Positions 42,787 to 50,023 of a stretch of 64,000 nucleotides of DNA are shown one piece after another (within the stretch, counting starts at the first letter, position 1; the number at the start of each line of letters is the position of its first letter). Both the position numbers and the translations under genes were made by a program. The stretch is from Chloroflexota bacterium. GTDB lineage: Bacteria > Chloroflexota > Anaerolineae > UBA4142 > SHND01. The stretch lies in contig SHND01000059.1 in NCBI GenBank assembly GCA_004295045.1, positions 62,001-126,000 on the forward strand, read 5' to 3'. The notes below the pieces were generated by a model. The model did no database searches. It was not told the origin of the DNA and worked only from the letters and a program-made list of their open reading frames with translations.

Positions 42787-43761
42787 ATGCAAGTACAACA
42801 ACCAGGAGCAGGGCAAGTATCCGTGACCGCGGAGAACTTTGCGCGAGCCGAGAGCGACCTATATTTCGCTGCGATCGTCAAAGATGGCGGCTTTGGCAAA
42901 TTTTTTCACAGTCGCGAGCCCACACCGATCGACAAGCAGAACGTGATCCGTATGAATCGCGATACGTTGTATTCTGCAGCAATCTTTGACCTAGATGCCG
43001 GACCGGTGACGATCACACTGCCCGATGCAGGCGAGCGCTTTATGTCTTTGCAGGTCATCAATGAGGATCAGTATTCGCCAAAGGTTATTTACGGTGGAAG
43101 CATCATGCTGACCCGAGAAGAGGTGGGTACTCGTTACGTCCTGACGGCGGTCCGCACACTGCTGATCCGTCCGGAGGACCCGACAGATGCAGAGCAGGTC
43201 CACAAGCTCCAGGACGCGATCAAGGTAGAACAGACGGATCCGGGAAACTTTGAGCTTCCGAATTGGGACATGGCAAGTCAGAAAAAAGTGCGCGAAGCGC
43301 TGCTGGTACTCGGAGCGACACTTCCCGATTTGAAAAACATGTTCGGCACAAAAGATCGGGTTGACCCGGTGCGATTCCTCATCGGCGCGGCGATGGCGTG
43401 GGGCGGCAATCCCGAAAAGGAAGCCACCTACATCAACGTGACGCCGAGCAAAAACGATGGCAAGACCATCCACTTACTCAACGTCAAGGACGTACCCGTT
43501 GACGGCTTTTGGTCCATCAGTTTATACAACGCGGAAGGCTATTTCGAAAAGAACGATCTCGATGCCTATTCGCTCAACAACCTCACTGCCAAGAAGGATG
43601 CCGGGGGATCGGTCACCGTTCAATTCGGCGGCTGCGACGACAAAGTAGCCAATTGCTTGCCGATCATACCGGGGTGGAACTATATCGTGCGTCTCTATCG
43701 TCCGCGCAAGGAAATTTTGGATGGCGCTTGGAAATTTCCCGAAGCACAGCCCGTGAGCTGA
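42787..43761 (+). CDS. DUF1254/DUF1214-domain protein
   Basis: About 324 residues. It begins VTAENFARAESDLYFAAIVKDGGFGKFFHSR and continues RMNRDTLYSAAIFDLDAGPV, the DUF1254 pattern. The end carries the DUF1214 pattern FWSISLYNAEGYFEKNDLDA, with a C-terminal PRKEILDGAWKFPE. No signal peptide is visible, so it may be cytoplasmic. The biochemical role of this family is unknown. AAAAGGAG precedes the ATG at 42787, which I prefer to the in-frame ATG at 42763. It sits alone between a channel gene and a repeat-protein gene. Confidence 0.85.
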   Translation: MQVQQPGAGQVSVTAENFARAESDLYFAAIVKDGGFGKFFHSREPTPIDKQNVIRMNRDTLYSAAIFDLDAGPVTITLPDAGERFMSLQVINEDQYSPKVIYGGSIMLTREEVGTRYVLTAVRTLLIRPEDPTDAEQVHKLQDAIKVEQTDPGNFELPNWDMASQKKVREALLVLGATLPDLKNMFGTKDRVDPVRFLIGAAMAWGGNPEKEATYINVTPSKNDGKTIHLLNVKDVPVDGFWSISLYNAEGYFEKNDLDAYSLNNLTAKKDAGGSVTVQFGGCDDKVANCLPIIPGWNYIVRLYRPRKEILDGAWKFPEAQPVS

Positions 43762-43901
43762 GTTTTACGGTACAGAGTGGATAAAATTGGAACACGTACA
43801 AGTCATCCCGGTTTTCGCGGAATTGTGAGAGTATGAACGCGTACTTTCAAAGACGATGGGGACAAGGAATTTACACGAACAAGGAACTACAAGGAGGCAC
43901 A

Positions 43902-44198
43902 ATGGTTCGCTTGACATTATTACCCGACCACAAAACAATCCAGGTCTCTTCCGACGATGGACAAGTGGAATACGATACGCTCAGCGGCAAAATTTCGCAT
44001 GTGGGCGATGTCAAGGTCGAGTACGACTGGCTGAGCGGCAATCTCTCGCAAGTGGGCGATGTCAAGATCGAGTACGACAGGCTCACGGGCTTTGTGACGC
44101 GCGTTGGCAACGCGCAAATCGAATACGACGGCGTGAGCGGACGCGTGAGCAAGGTCACTGGCACGACGGGCGACAGCCGCATTGGTTTTTCCGCGTGA
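43902..44198 (+). CDS. Small beta-repeat protein (EYD-x-L/V-SG repeats)
   Basis: About 98 residues made mostly of four copies of an 18-19 residue unit. It is seen as GQVEYDTLSGKISHVG, DVKVEYDWLSGNLSQVG, DVKIEYDRLTGFVTRVG and NAQIEYDGVSGRVSKVT. Each unit has two short strands and a turn, so a beta-solenoid or roll is likely. I do not recognise the family. AAGGAGG precedes the ATG at 43902. A run of conserved Glu-Tyr-Asp on one face could bind a ligand or a partner, but nothing nearby identifies it. Confidence 0.7.
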   Translation: MVRLTLLPDHKTIQVSSDDGQVEYDTLSGKISHVGDVKVEYDWLSGNLSQVGDVKIEYDRLTGFVTRVGNAQIEYDGVSGRVSKVTGTTGDSRIGFSA

Positions 44199-44274
44199 TG
44201 CACGCGTTTTTCTAAAAAGAGAAACTGCATCGAGTACGCTTCAATAGATCATTCCCCACACGGAGGCAATCATT

Positions 44275-44949
44275 ATGCCCGGCGTCATTGGTCAAGTACT
44301 CCCCGAAGCGGTTGGAATCGCGCTTTCGCCCTTTCCGATCATCGGTTTGATTTTGATTCTGTTCACCAAACAAGCGCGCACCAACAGCTTGATGTTTATG
44401 TTCGGTTGGCTGCTCGGTCTCACCGCCGTCGCGGCGATCGTGGTCGCGCTGGTCAACGCGGGAAAAATTGATGTCGGACAGGATGCGACGGAAACGGGAA
44501 TCCAATGGGGTTCTCTGCTATTGGGTCTTGGGTTATTGTTTCTTGCGTTCCGCCAATGGCGTTCGCGTCCGAAAGCGGGTGAGTCAGCGCCGACCCCGAA
44601 ATGGATGGCAAAGTTGGATTCGATCAAGCCGGGCGCGGCGTTCGGTTTGGGCGTGCTTTTGTCCGCGGTCAATCCAAAGAATCTGCTGCTGGATGTCGCC
44701 GCCGCGGCGGCAATCGCGGGCGCGAATTTGGATACGACAGAGACGATCATTGTGACGATTGTGTTTGTGCTGCTCGCGAGCGTCACGATCATCGGTCCGG
44801 TGGTGTACGTTCAAATCGCGGGCGAGCGCGCCGAAGCGAAATTGAATGAATTGAAAACGTGGCTCATTCAACATAACGCGGCGATTATGACGGTGTTATT
44901 GTTGGTGATCGGAGCAAAACTCGTCGGGGATGGACTCGGGCTGTTCTAA
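44275..44949 (+). CDS. GAP/Sap-family membrane protein
   Basis: A 224-residue protein with six hydrophobic helices. It has the family opening PEAVGIALSPFPIIGLILILFT and a later AFGLGVLLSAVNPKNLLLDV. The family includes the mycobacterial sulfolipid-1-addressing protein; most members are uncharacterised transporters or export helpers. CGGAGG precedes the ATG. The next gene, an MscS channel, starts about 20-30 nt downstream. Confidence 0.8.
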   Translation: MPGVIGQVLPEAVGIALSPFPIIGLILILFTKQARTNSLMFMFGWLLGLTAVAAIVVALVNAGKIDVGQDATETGIQWGSLLLGLGLLFLAFRQWRSRPKAGESAPTPKWMAKLDSIKPGAAFGLGVLLSAVNPKNLLLDVAAAAAIAGANLDTTETIIVTIVFVLLASVTIIGPVVYVQIAGERAEAKLNELKTWLIQHNAAIMTVLLLVIGAKLVGDGLGLF

Positions 44950-44976
44950 ACCGATGCAGGCAGCAAAACGGTGAAC

Positions 44977-45822
44977 ATGCCAACAGACTTTTTTGATGCA
45001 CTACAATCATTTCTGTTGATGGCGATTCCGCGCGCACTCGGCGCACTTGCCGCGCTGTTGGTGGGACGCTGGCTCGCGGGAGCTGTGCGACGCTGGACTC
45101 ACGCCGCTATGCAGCGCACACATGCTTCCCATTCCATCGCCGAAATCGCAGAGCGGAGCGCCTATTACGGCATACTCTTGCTTACGCTCTTTGTCGCGCT
45201 CGTCATCCTCGGCGTTCCCGCGGAAGCGCTGATTACAGCCATCGGCATTGTTACGATTGTGGCGGCAGTCGCGTTGCGCGAATCACTGCGCGACCTCGCC
45301 GCAACCGTGATCTTTATAATTTTTCAACCCTTCAAGGTGGGGGACCGGATCGAAACGAATGGCGTCGTCGGGAACGTGCAGGAAATCTTGATGTTCAATA
45401 CGGTGCTGATCACGCTGGACCATCGCGAGCTCACCATTCCCAACGGCAATATCCAGAACAACAATCTCGTGAATTATTCGGCGCTGGACAAAATACGGCT
45501 CGACCTCTCTGTGAACGTGAGTTATGCTGACAATTTGCAAAACGCGCGCACGATATTACTGGAGATTGCCAACGCGGATGCCCGCGTGCTGCGCGAGCCG
45601 CCAGCGGTGGTAGATGTGATGGAACTGGGAGAAAATGGGATGGGGCTCGTGCTGCGCGTTTACAGCAAGCCCGATGACTTTTGGGCATTGCGCCCCGCGC
45701 TCAACGAACGCGTCAAACTCGAATTTGATCAGCGTAATTTGACGATTCCCTTTCCGCAACTTGATCTGCATGTGAACGAGACCGCAGGCGCGAATCAAAT
45801 CAAGCGAATCGGCGATGCGTGA
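44977..45822 (+). CDS. Mechanosensitive ion channel (MscS family)
   Basis: About 281 residues, short for the family. An N-terminal helix is followed by the pore-lining region (GIVTIVAAVALRESLRDLAA) and the beta domain (FKVGDRIETNGVVGNVQEI, then TLDHRELTIPNGNI). The C-terminal alpha/beta vestibule ends normally. It opens under membrane tension and protects against hypo-osmotic shock. I prefer the ATG at 44977; a GTG at 44971 would add two residues. It lies between the GAP gene and a DNA methyltransferase on the same strand. Confidence 0.92.
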   Translation: MPTDFFDALQSFLLMAIPRALGALAALLVGRWLAGAVRRWTHAAMQRTHASHSIAEIAERSAYYGILLLTLFVALVILGVPAEALITAIGIVTIVAAVALRESLRDLAATVIFIIFQPFKVGDRIETNGVVGNVQEILMFNTVLITLDHRELTIPNGNIQNNNLVNYSALDKIRLDLSVNVSYADNLQNARTILLEIANADARVLREPPAVVDVMELGENGMGLVLRVYSKPDDFWALRPALNERVKLEFDQRNLTIPFPQLDLHVNETAGANQIKRIGDA

Positions 45823-45933
45823 CGCGCATTCGGCAGAAATGATACAAAACCGCGCGACACGCGATTGATTCCCACATCACTTTGCCTTATACTGGATCAT
45901 CCTCAAACGCCGGGCAAAGTTTTTTGCAAGTTC

Positions 45934-47601
45934 ATGTCTCCTACTATCAATACCCTTTTTTTTGGCGACAACCTCGATATTTTGCGCAAACATATTGCGA
46001 CAGATAGCGTGGATTTGATTTATCTCGACCCGCCGTTCAACAGTAAACGCGATTACAACCTGCTGTTCAAAACGCCGAAAGGGCACGCATCCGCAGCGCA
46101 GATCATCGCGTTCGAAGATTCGTGGCATTGGGGCGAACAGGCGGAACGCGAGTTTCAAGAAATTTTGCATCTGACGAGCGCGCACACGGTTTCTGCTGAC
46201 AGTGTTGTGCGCGCTCGTCATCAAACGAATACCGACGCGGCGGAGATGATTCAATCGCTGCGCCGCTTTTTGCGCGAGAACGACATGATGGCGTATCTCG
46301 TGATGATGTGCAATCGCTTGTTGAAATTGCATCGTGTCTTGAAACCGACGGGCAGTTTGTACTTGCATTGCGATCCGACCGCGAGTCATTACTTGAAAAT
46401 TGTGATGGACTCGATTTTTGAACCGCAATATTTTCGGAATGAAATTGTCTGGAAACGATCCTATGGACACGGCGACTCGAAAAAAAGTATGGGTCGAAGT
46501 CACGATCTAATTCTCGTTTATTCAAAAACTGACAACTATGTTCTGAATCGGTTCTATCATGCGCACGACCCCGAATATCTTGAAGAATTTTTCAGGCATA
46601 AAGATGAACGGGGAGTATATAAACTGGAGAATTTGACTTCACCACATCCGCGTCCGAATCTCACATATGAATATAAGGGTTATCCTCCACCTGCAAAAGG
46701 TTGGAGGGTCAATCGCAAGCGAATGGAAGAGCTGGACGCTGAAGGACGGCTACACTTTCCGAACAAAAAAGATGGGCGCATCATGAAAAAAGTGTATCTT
46801 GATGAGTTGGAAGGTCAGCCGATGACTGATGTATGGACTGACATTAGCCCATTAAGCGCACATGATCAGGAAAGAATGGGCTATCCCACGCAAAAACCAC
46901 TCGCGTTGTTGGAACGCATTATTTCTGCGAGCAGCAACGCGGGCGATGTTGTGCTTGACCCGTTTTGCGGCTGCGGCACTGCCGTACACGCCGCGCAAAA
47001 ATTGGGACGCCAATGGATTGGCATTGACATTACGCCGCTTGCGATTCATCTCATCGAAAAACGGATGAAAGACGCGTTCCCGGAATTGAAATTCAACGTC
47101 GAAGGGATTCCGCAAGATTTGGACGGCGCACGTGACCTCGCCGCGCGTGACAAGTATCATTTTCAATGGTGGGCGTGTGCGCTCGTTGGCGCGCAGCCAT
47201 ATCAGGGCAAGAAAAAAGGCGCGGACTCTGGAATTGACGGAATCATTTATTTTCAAGACGACAAGGGACCCGCGAAAAAAATCATCGTGTCGGTCAAGGG
47301 GGGTGAAAATGTGAACCGCGCGATGATTGCGGATTTGAAAAATTCCGTCGAACGCGAAAAAGCGCAAATGGGATTTTTCGTCACGCTCGCGCCGCCGACC
47401 AAGCCGATGCAGACGGAAGCGGTGAGCGCGGGCTATTACGAATCACCGCACAGCGGCGCGTTCGAGAAAATTCAAATCGTCACCATTGCGGATTTATTGA
47501 ACGGCAAGACGCCGCGTTATCCTGACCTCTCGCGCGGCAGTACGAGCTTTAAAAAATCGCGCGTGGAAGAAATGCGCGGCGAGCAGCAAGAATTGATGTA
47601 A
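45934..47601 (+). CDS. Site-specific adenine DNA methyltransferase fused to Mrr-like domain
   Basis: About 555 residues. The catalytic motif IV DPPF is at 32-35 and the AdoMet motif DPFCGCGT at about 342-349, the order of beta-class N6-adenine methylases. A target-recognition region lies between. After about residue 410 there is a second domain with GADSGIDGIIYF and KKIIVSVKGGENV, resembling the Mrr-type PD-(D/E)XK nuclease core, though the middle acidic residue of the classic site is not obvious. The last 50 residues match the pseudogene fragment at 8896-9048, and the first 23 match 11092-11160. I start at the ATG at 45934; a TTG at 45865 has no support. It may be a solitary or combined restriction-modification enzyme. 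Confidence 0.9.
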   Translation: MSPTINTLFFGDNLDILRKHIATDSVDLIYLDPPFNSKRDYNLLFKTPKGHASAAQIIAFEDSWHWGEQAEREFQEILHLTSAHTVSADSVVRARHQTNTDAAEMIQSLRRFLRENDMMAYLVMMCNRLLKLHRVLKPTGSLYLHCDPTASHYLKIVMDSIFEPQYFRNEIVWKRSYGHGDSKKSMGRSHDLILVYSKTDNYVLNRFYHAHDPEYLEEFFRHKDERGVYKLENLTSPHPRPNLTYEYKGYPPPAKGWRVNRKRMEELDAEGRLHFPNKKDGRIMKKVYLDELEGQPMTDVWTDISPLSAHDQERMGYPTQKPLALLERIISASSNAGDVVLDPFCGCGTAVHAAQKLGRQWIGIDITPLAIHLIEKRMKDAFPELKFNVEGIPQDLDGARDLAARDKYHFQWWACALVGAQPYQGKKKGADSGIDGIIYFQDDKGPAKKIIVSVKGGENVNRAMIADLKNSVEREKAQMGFFVTLAPPTKPMQTEAVSAGYYESPHSGAFEKIQIVTIADLLNGKTPRYPDLSRGSTSFKKSRVEEMRGEQQELM

Positions 47602-47665
47602 TCTGATAGTATAATATGGCTGTTCCAAACCTCAGGGGGGGTCAATTTCATTAAGGAGGTATTAC

Positions 47666-48097
47666 ATGGCATACGGACCGGTACAGTATTTTGTGTTTGA
47701 TTTTCCAGGCAACCAATTCAAAGGCGAGATCGTTCCTGCACTGCAAGATGTGGTGGCAAAGGGTTATATTCGCATCGTGGATATTGCCTTTGCGACCAAG
47801 GATGCAGATGGAAATATCGCTTCCTTTGAGCTCAATGATCTGCCCGACGATACAGCGCAAAAGTTCGGGTCGGTGATTCATTCCATCACGGGGATGCTTT
47901 CTGATGAGGATATTGCAGAACTAAGTTCCCAACTCCCACCCAATAGTTCTGCCGCGCTGCTCGTCTTTGAACACGTTTGGGCAAAAGACCTTGCGGATGC
48001 AATTCGCAATGCGAATGGGATTACCGTCGCGCAAGGATTCGTTCCCCATAACGTGGTCGAGGAAGTCATGCAAGCGCGCGCTCAAGCAGCAAATTAG
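47666..48097 (+). CDS. DUF6325-family protein
   Basis: A 143-residue protein of the DUF6325/DUF1269-like group. The opening MAYGPVQYFVFDFPG and the long strand VAKGYIRIVDIAFATKDADGNI are typical. The second half, SAALLVFEHVWAKDLADAI followed by GFVPHNVVEEVMQARAQ, is helical. Function unknown, though related genes are often near stress or gas-vesicle-like loci. AAGGAGG precedes the ATG. The SHOCT-domain gene follows about 80 nt later, a pairing I recall from other genomes. Confidence 0.85.
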   Translation: MAYGPVQYFVFDFPGNQFKGEIVPALQDVVAKGYIRIVDIAFATKDADGNIASFELNDLPDDTAQKFGSVIHSITGMLSDEDIAELSSQLPPNSSAALLVFEHVWAKDLADAIRNANGITVAQGFVPHNVVEEVMQARAQAAN

Positions 48098-48180
48098 ATT
48101 CTTTGACTGTAAAAAAATTTCATGCGGGATGAAATCCAAACCACTCATCCCCGACACGATTCTGTAAGGAGGAAAATCTT

Positions 48181-48588
48181 ATGATGCGTAGAGGACCCAT
48201 GCGGCGTGGACCGAGTTTGATCGGCGCCGCTGCAACAACAGCAGTGGTCGTAGGCACAGCGGGTGCTGTGTCTGGTCACCAGCAAGCGAAACAGCAACAG
48301 AAAGCCCAGCAGCAGCAAGCAGCGATAGACCAGCAGCAGCAAATGGCAGACATGCAGGCGCAACAAGCGCAGCTCGCGGCACAGCAGCAGCAGCTCGCGC
48401 AGCAACAAGCAGCGATGGCACAACCGCCAGCCGCGCCGGCGCCTGCCCCCGCACCCGCGCCGGCTCCCGCCGCCGCGCCCGCCAATGATCCGATGGCGCA
48501 GCTTCAACAGTTGGCGACGATGAAGCAGCAAGGTCTGTTGACGGATGAAGAATTTGCGGCTGCCAAAGCCAAATTGCTCGGCACTTAG
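48181..48588 (+). CDS. SHOCT-domain protein with Gln/Ala-rich linker
   Basis: 135 residues. A short basic N-terminus and a weakly hydrophobic Ala/Val segment (about 14-30) lead to a long Gln/Ala-rich stretch, then a Pro/Ala linker. The protein ends with a SHOCT module (LATMKQQGLLTDEEFAAAKAKLLG). SHOCT is a short helical oligomerisation or membrane-associated module. AAGGAGG precedes the ATG. It probably shares a transcript with the DUF6325 gene. Confidence 0.85.
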   Translation: MMRRGPMRRGPSLIGAAATTAVVVGTAGAVSGHQQAKQQQKAQQQQAAIDQQQQMADMQAQQAQLAAQQQQLAQQQAAMAQPPAAPAPAPAPAPAPAAAPANDPMAQLQQLATMKQQGLLTDEEFAAAKAKLLGT

Positions 48589-48627
48589 CGCGCACGAGAA
48601 AAGCCACAACTGCTCGGCGTACAAGAC

Positions 48628-48679
48628 TTGCGATGAGGTGCAAGATTTTTGAAATGATCCATCTTGCAGCTCATCGCAA
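48628..48679 (+). terminator. Long stem-loop after the SHOCT gene
   Basis: Nineteen-nt arms at 48628-48646 and 48661-48679 pair with a single mismatch around a 14-nt loop. Only AATTT follows, so it may be a weak terminator or an RNA-stability element between the SHOCT gene and the next gene. Confidence 0.6.
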
Positions 48680-48839
48680 TTTATGATTGACGAACCGACC
48701 AAGCGCCAATTCCAGTCAGTTGATTCTGAACCGGAACGACCCAAAGCGAAAGGAGAAACAAACTCAGCGCCCGATTAAAATTAGCGGCACCCAAAAGACC
48801 GAAATCGTAAATCAAACCATTCAATCAAGGAGTTATTTC

Positions 48840-49250
48840 ATGAAATCTCGTCCCTTTCCTGTCACCATCCTCGCCATTCTGGCGGCGATTGCGGCGTTCT
48901 TTGCCGCGGTGCATGTGCTTCAAGCTTTGACCATCTTGCCACTCTTTTCCCTGGGCGGCGTGCGCCTCCCCCAGGCAAATTGGTGGAGCGCGCTGATGTG
49001 GGCGCTGATGGTCTGGGTGTGGGTGTGGCTTTTCCGAATGCTCTGGAATGTTGAGCCGCAAGCATGGATGTTCCTCGCCATCATCTCGGTGTTCAACCTC
49101 ATTCTCGACACAATGTCCATTCTCTTTGGCGGCTACGGGACCACATTCTCGGACTATAGTCTCAGCTTTTTGGTGAACGGCGCGATCCTGCTCTACGTCA
49201 TGCTGCCCAGCACCAAAGCAGCTTTTGGCATTCCAAACGCCAAACAGTAA
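48840..49250 (+). CDS. Four-helix membrane protein of unknown function
   Basis: 136 residues with four hydrophobic helices, the first VTILAILAAIAAFFAAVHVL and the second the Trp-rich WWSALMWALMVWVWVWLFRM. It has no recognised family. CAAGGAG precedes the ATG at 48840, which rules out an in-frame ATG at 48687. Hairpins lie on both sides of the gene, so it may be transcribed separately. It is one of several small membrane proteins in this plus-strand stretch. Confidence 0.65.
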   Translation: MKSRPFPVTILAILAAIAAFFAAVHVLQALTILPLFSLGGVRLPQANWWSALMWALMVWVWVWLFRMLWNVEPQAWMFLAIISVFNLILDTMSILFGGYGTTFSDYSLSFLVNGAILLYVMLPSTKAAFGIPNAKQ

Positions 49251-49265
49251 CAAGCATTTGATGAC

Positions 49266-49325
49266 GGGATTCACGCCCACGGCGCGCTTGCGCAAACTCG
49301 GCGCGTTCGCCAAGGCGTGAATCCC
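49266..49325. repeat. Nested inverted repeat between genes
   Basis: A perfect 12-bp pair GGGATTCACGCC / GGCGTGAATCCC (49266-49277 and 49314-49325) encloses 36 nt that themselves contain a GCGC-TT-GCGC hairpin. It follows the membrane protein gene by 15 nt and is not followed by a T run. Confidence 0.65.
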
Positions 49326-49468
49326 AATCGCGTTATGCTGTTTTGACGCGAGCGAAAACAAAAATTTGTCCGCGCAAACGCAAGCCGCGCTATAATAAAC
49401 TTTGTGCGTTGTAACGTTCGCGCGGAGCGAATGCAGACAACGAACATATTTTTCAAGGAGCGTAATTC

Positions 49469-49954
49469 ATGCAGCACATTCTGGTTATCGCCTTTGACAA
49501 TCCTACAGAGGCGCAGCAAGTGGCAACGACCTTTTTGGGTCTCAAGAAGGACGGTGCGCTCGGTATTTCGGATATGCGCGTCGTCGTGAAAGATGCGGAT
49601 GGCAAAGTCAGCGCGCGCGATGAGGCGGGACATCCTGTGGCATGGTCAGCCATTGCGGGCGGAGTCTTGGGCGGACTTTTATTTTTTCTCATTCCCGTAG
49701 CCGGCATCGCGATTGGCGCCGCCGCCGGTGGTCTCATCGCCAAGTCTCTGGATCTCGACGTTGACAAAAAGTTTATCAAGGACGTCAGTGATGCGCTCCA
49801 ACCCAACACCTCCGCAGTCTTTATTCAAAGCAACGACGAAAATCTCTCCGCCGTCCTGAATGCGCTCAAGCCCTACAAAGGCACTCTGATTCAAACATCC
49901 CTTGACAGTGAAGTGGAAGAGCAGCTCAAAAAAGCGCTGAGTGAGCGCGAATAA
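49469..49954 (+). CDS. DUF1269-family protein
   Basis: A 161-residue protein with the DUF1269 pattern: MQHILVIAFDNPTEAQQVA, a DADGKVSARDE stretch, then a central glycine-rich hydrophobic hairpin (GGVLGGLLFFLIPVAGIAIGAAAGGLIA). The C-terminal half returns to an alpha/beta fold. Members are small membrane-associated proteins of unknown function, often stress-induced. AAGGAGC lies before the ATG, and a TATAAT is at 49391. It is likely the first gene of a unit with the glucosidase. Confidence 0.85.
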   Translation: MQHILVIAFDNPTEAQQVATTFLGLKKDGALGISDMRVVVKDADGKVSARDEAGHPVAWSAIAGGVLGGLLFFLIPVAGIAIGAAAGGLIAKSLDLDVDKKFIKDVSDALQPNTSAVFIQSNDENLSAVLNALKPYKGTLIQTSLDSEVEEQLKKALSERE

Positions 49955-50023
49955 ATTGGCTTTCGCGGTTTGATGTTGCGCAGTAGATTGTGATGGATCA
50001 TCCGTACGGGGGAGAGAATAACA

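Noticed and set aside
49366..49396. TTGTCC and TATAAT as a promoter for the DUF1269 gene
   Set aside because: The spacer is 19 nt and the -35 is poor, so I did not list it as a feature.
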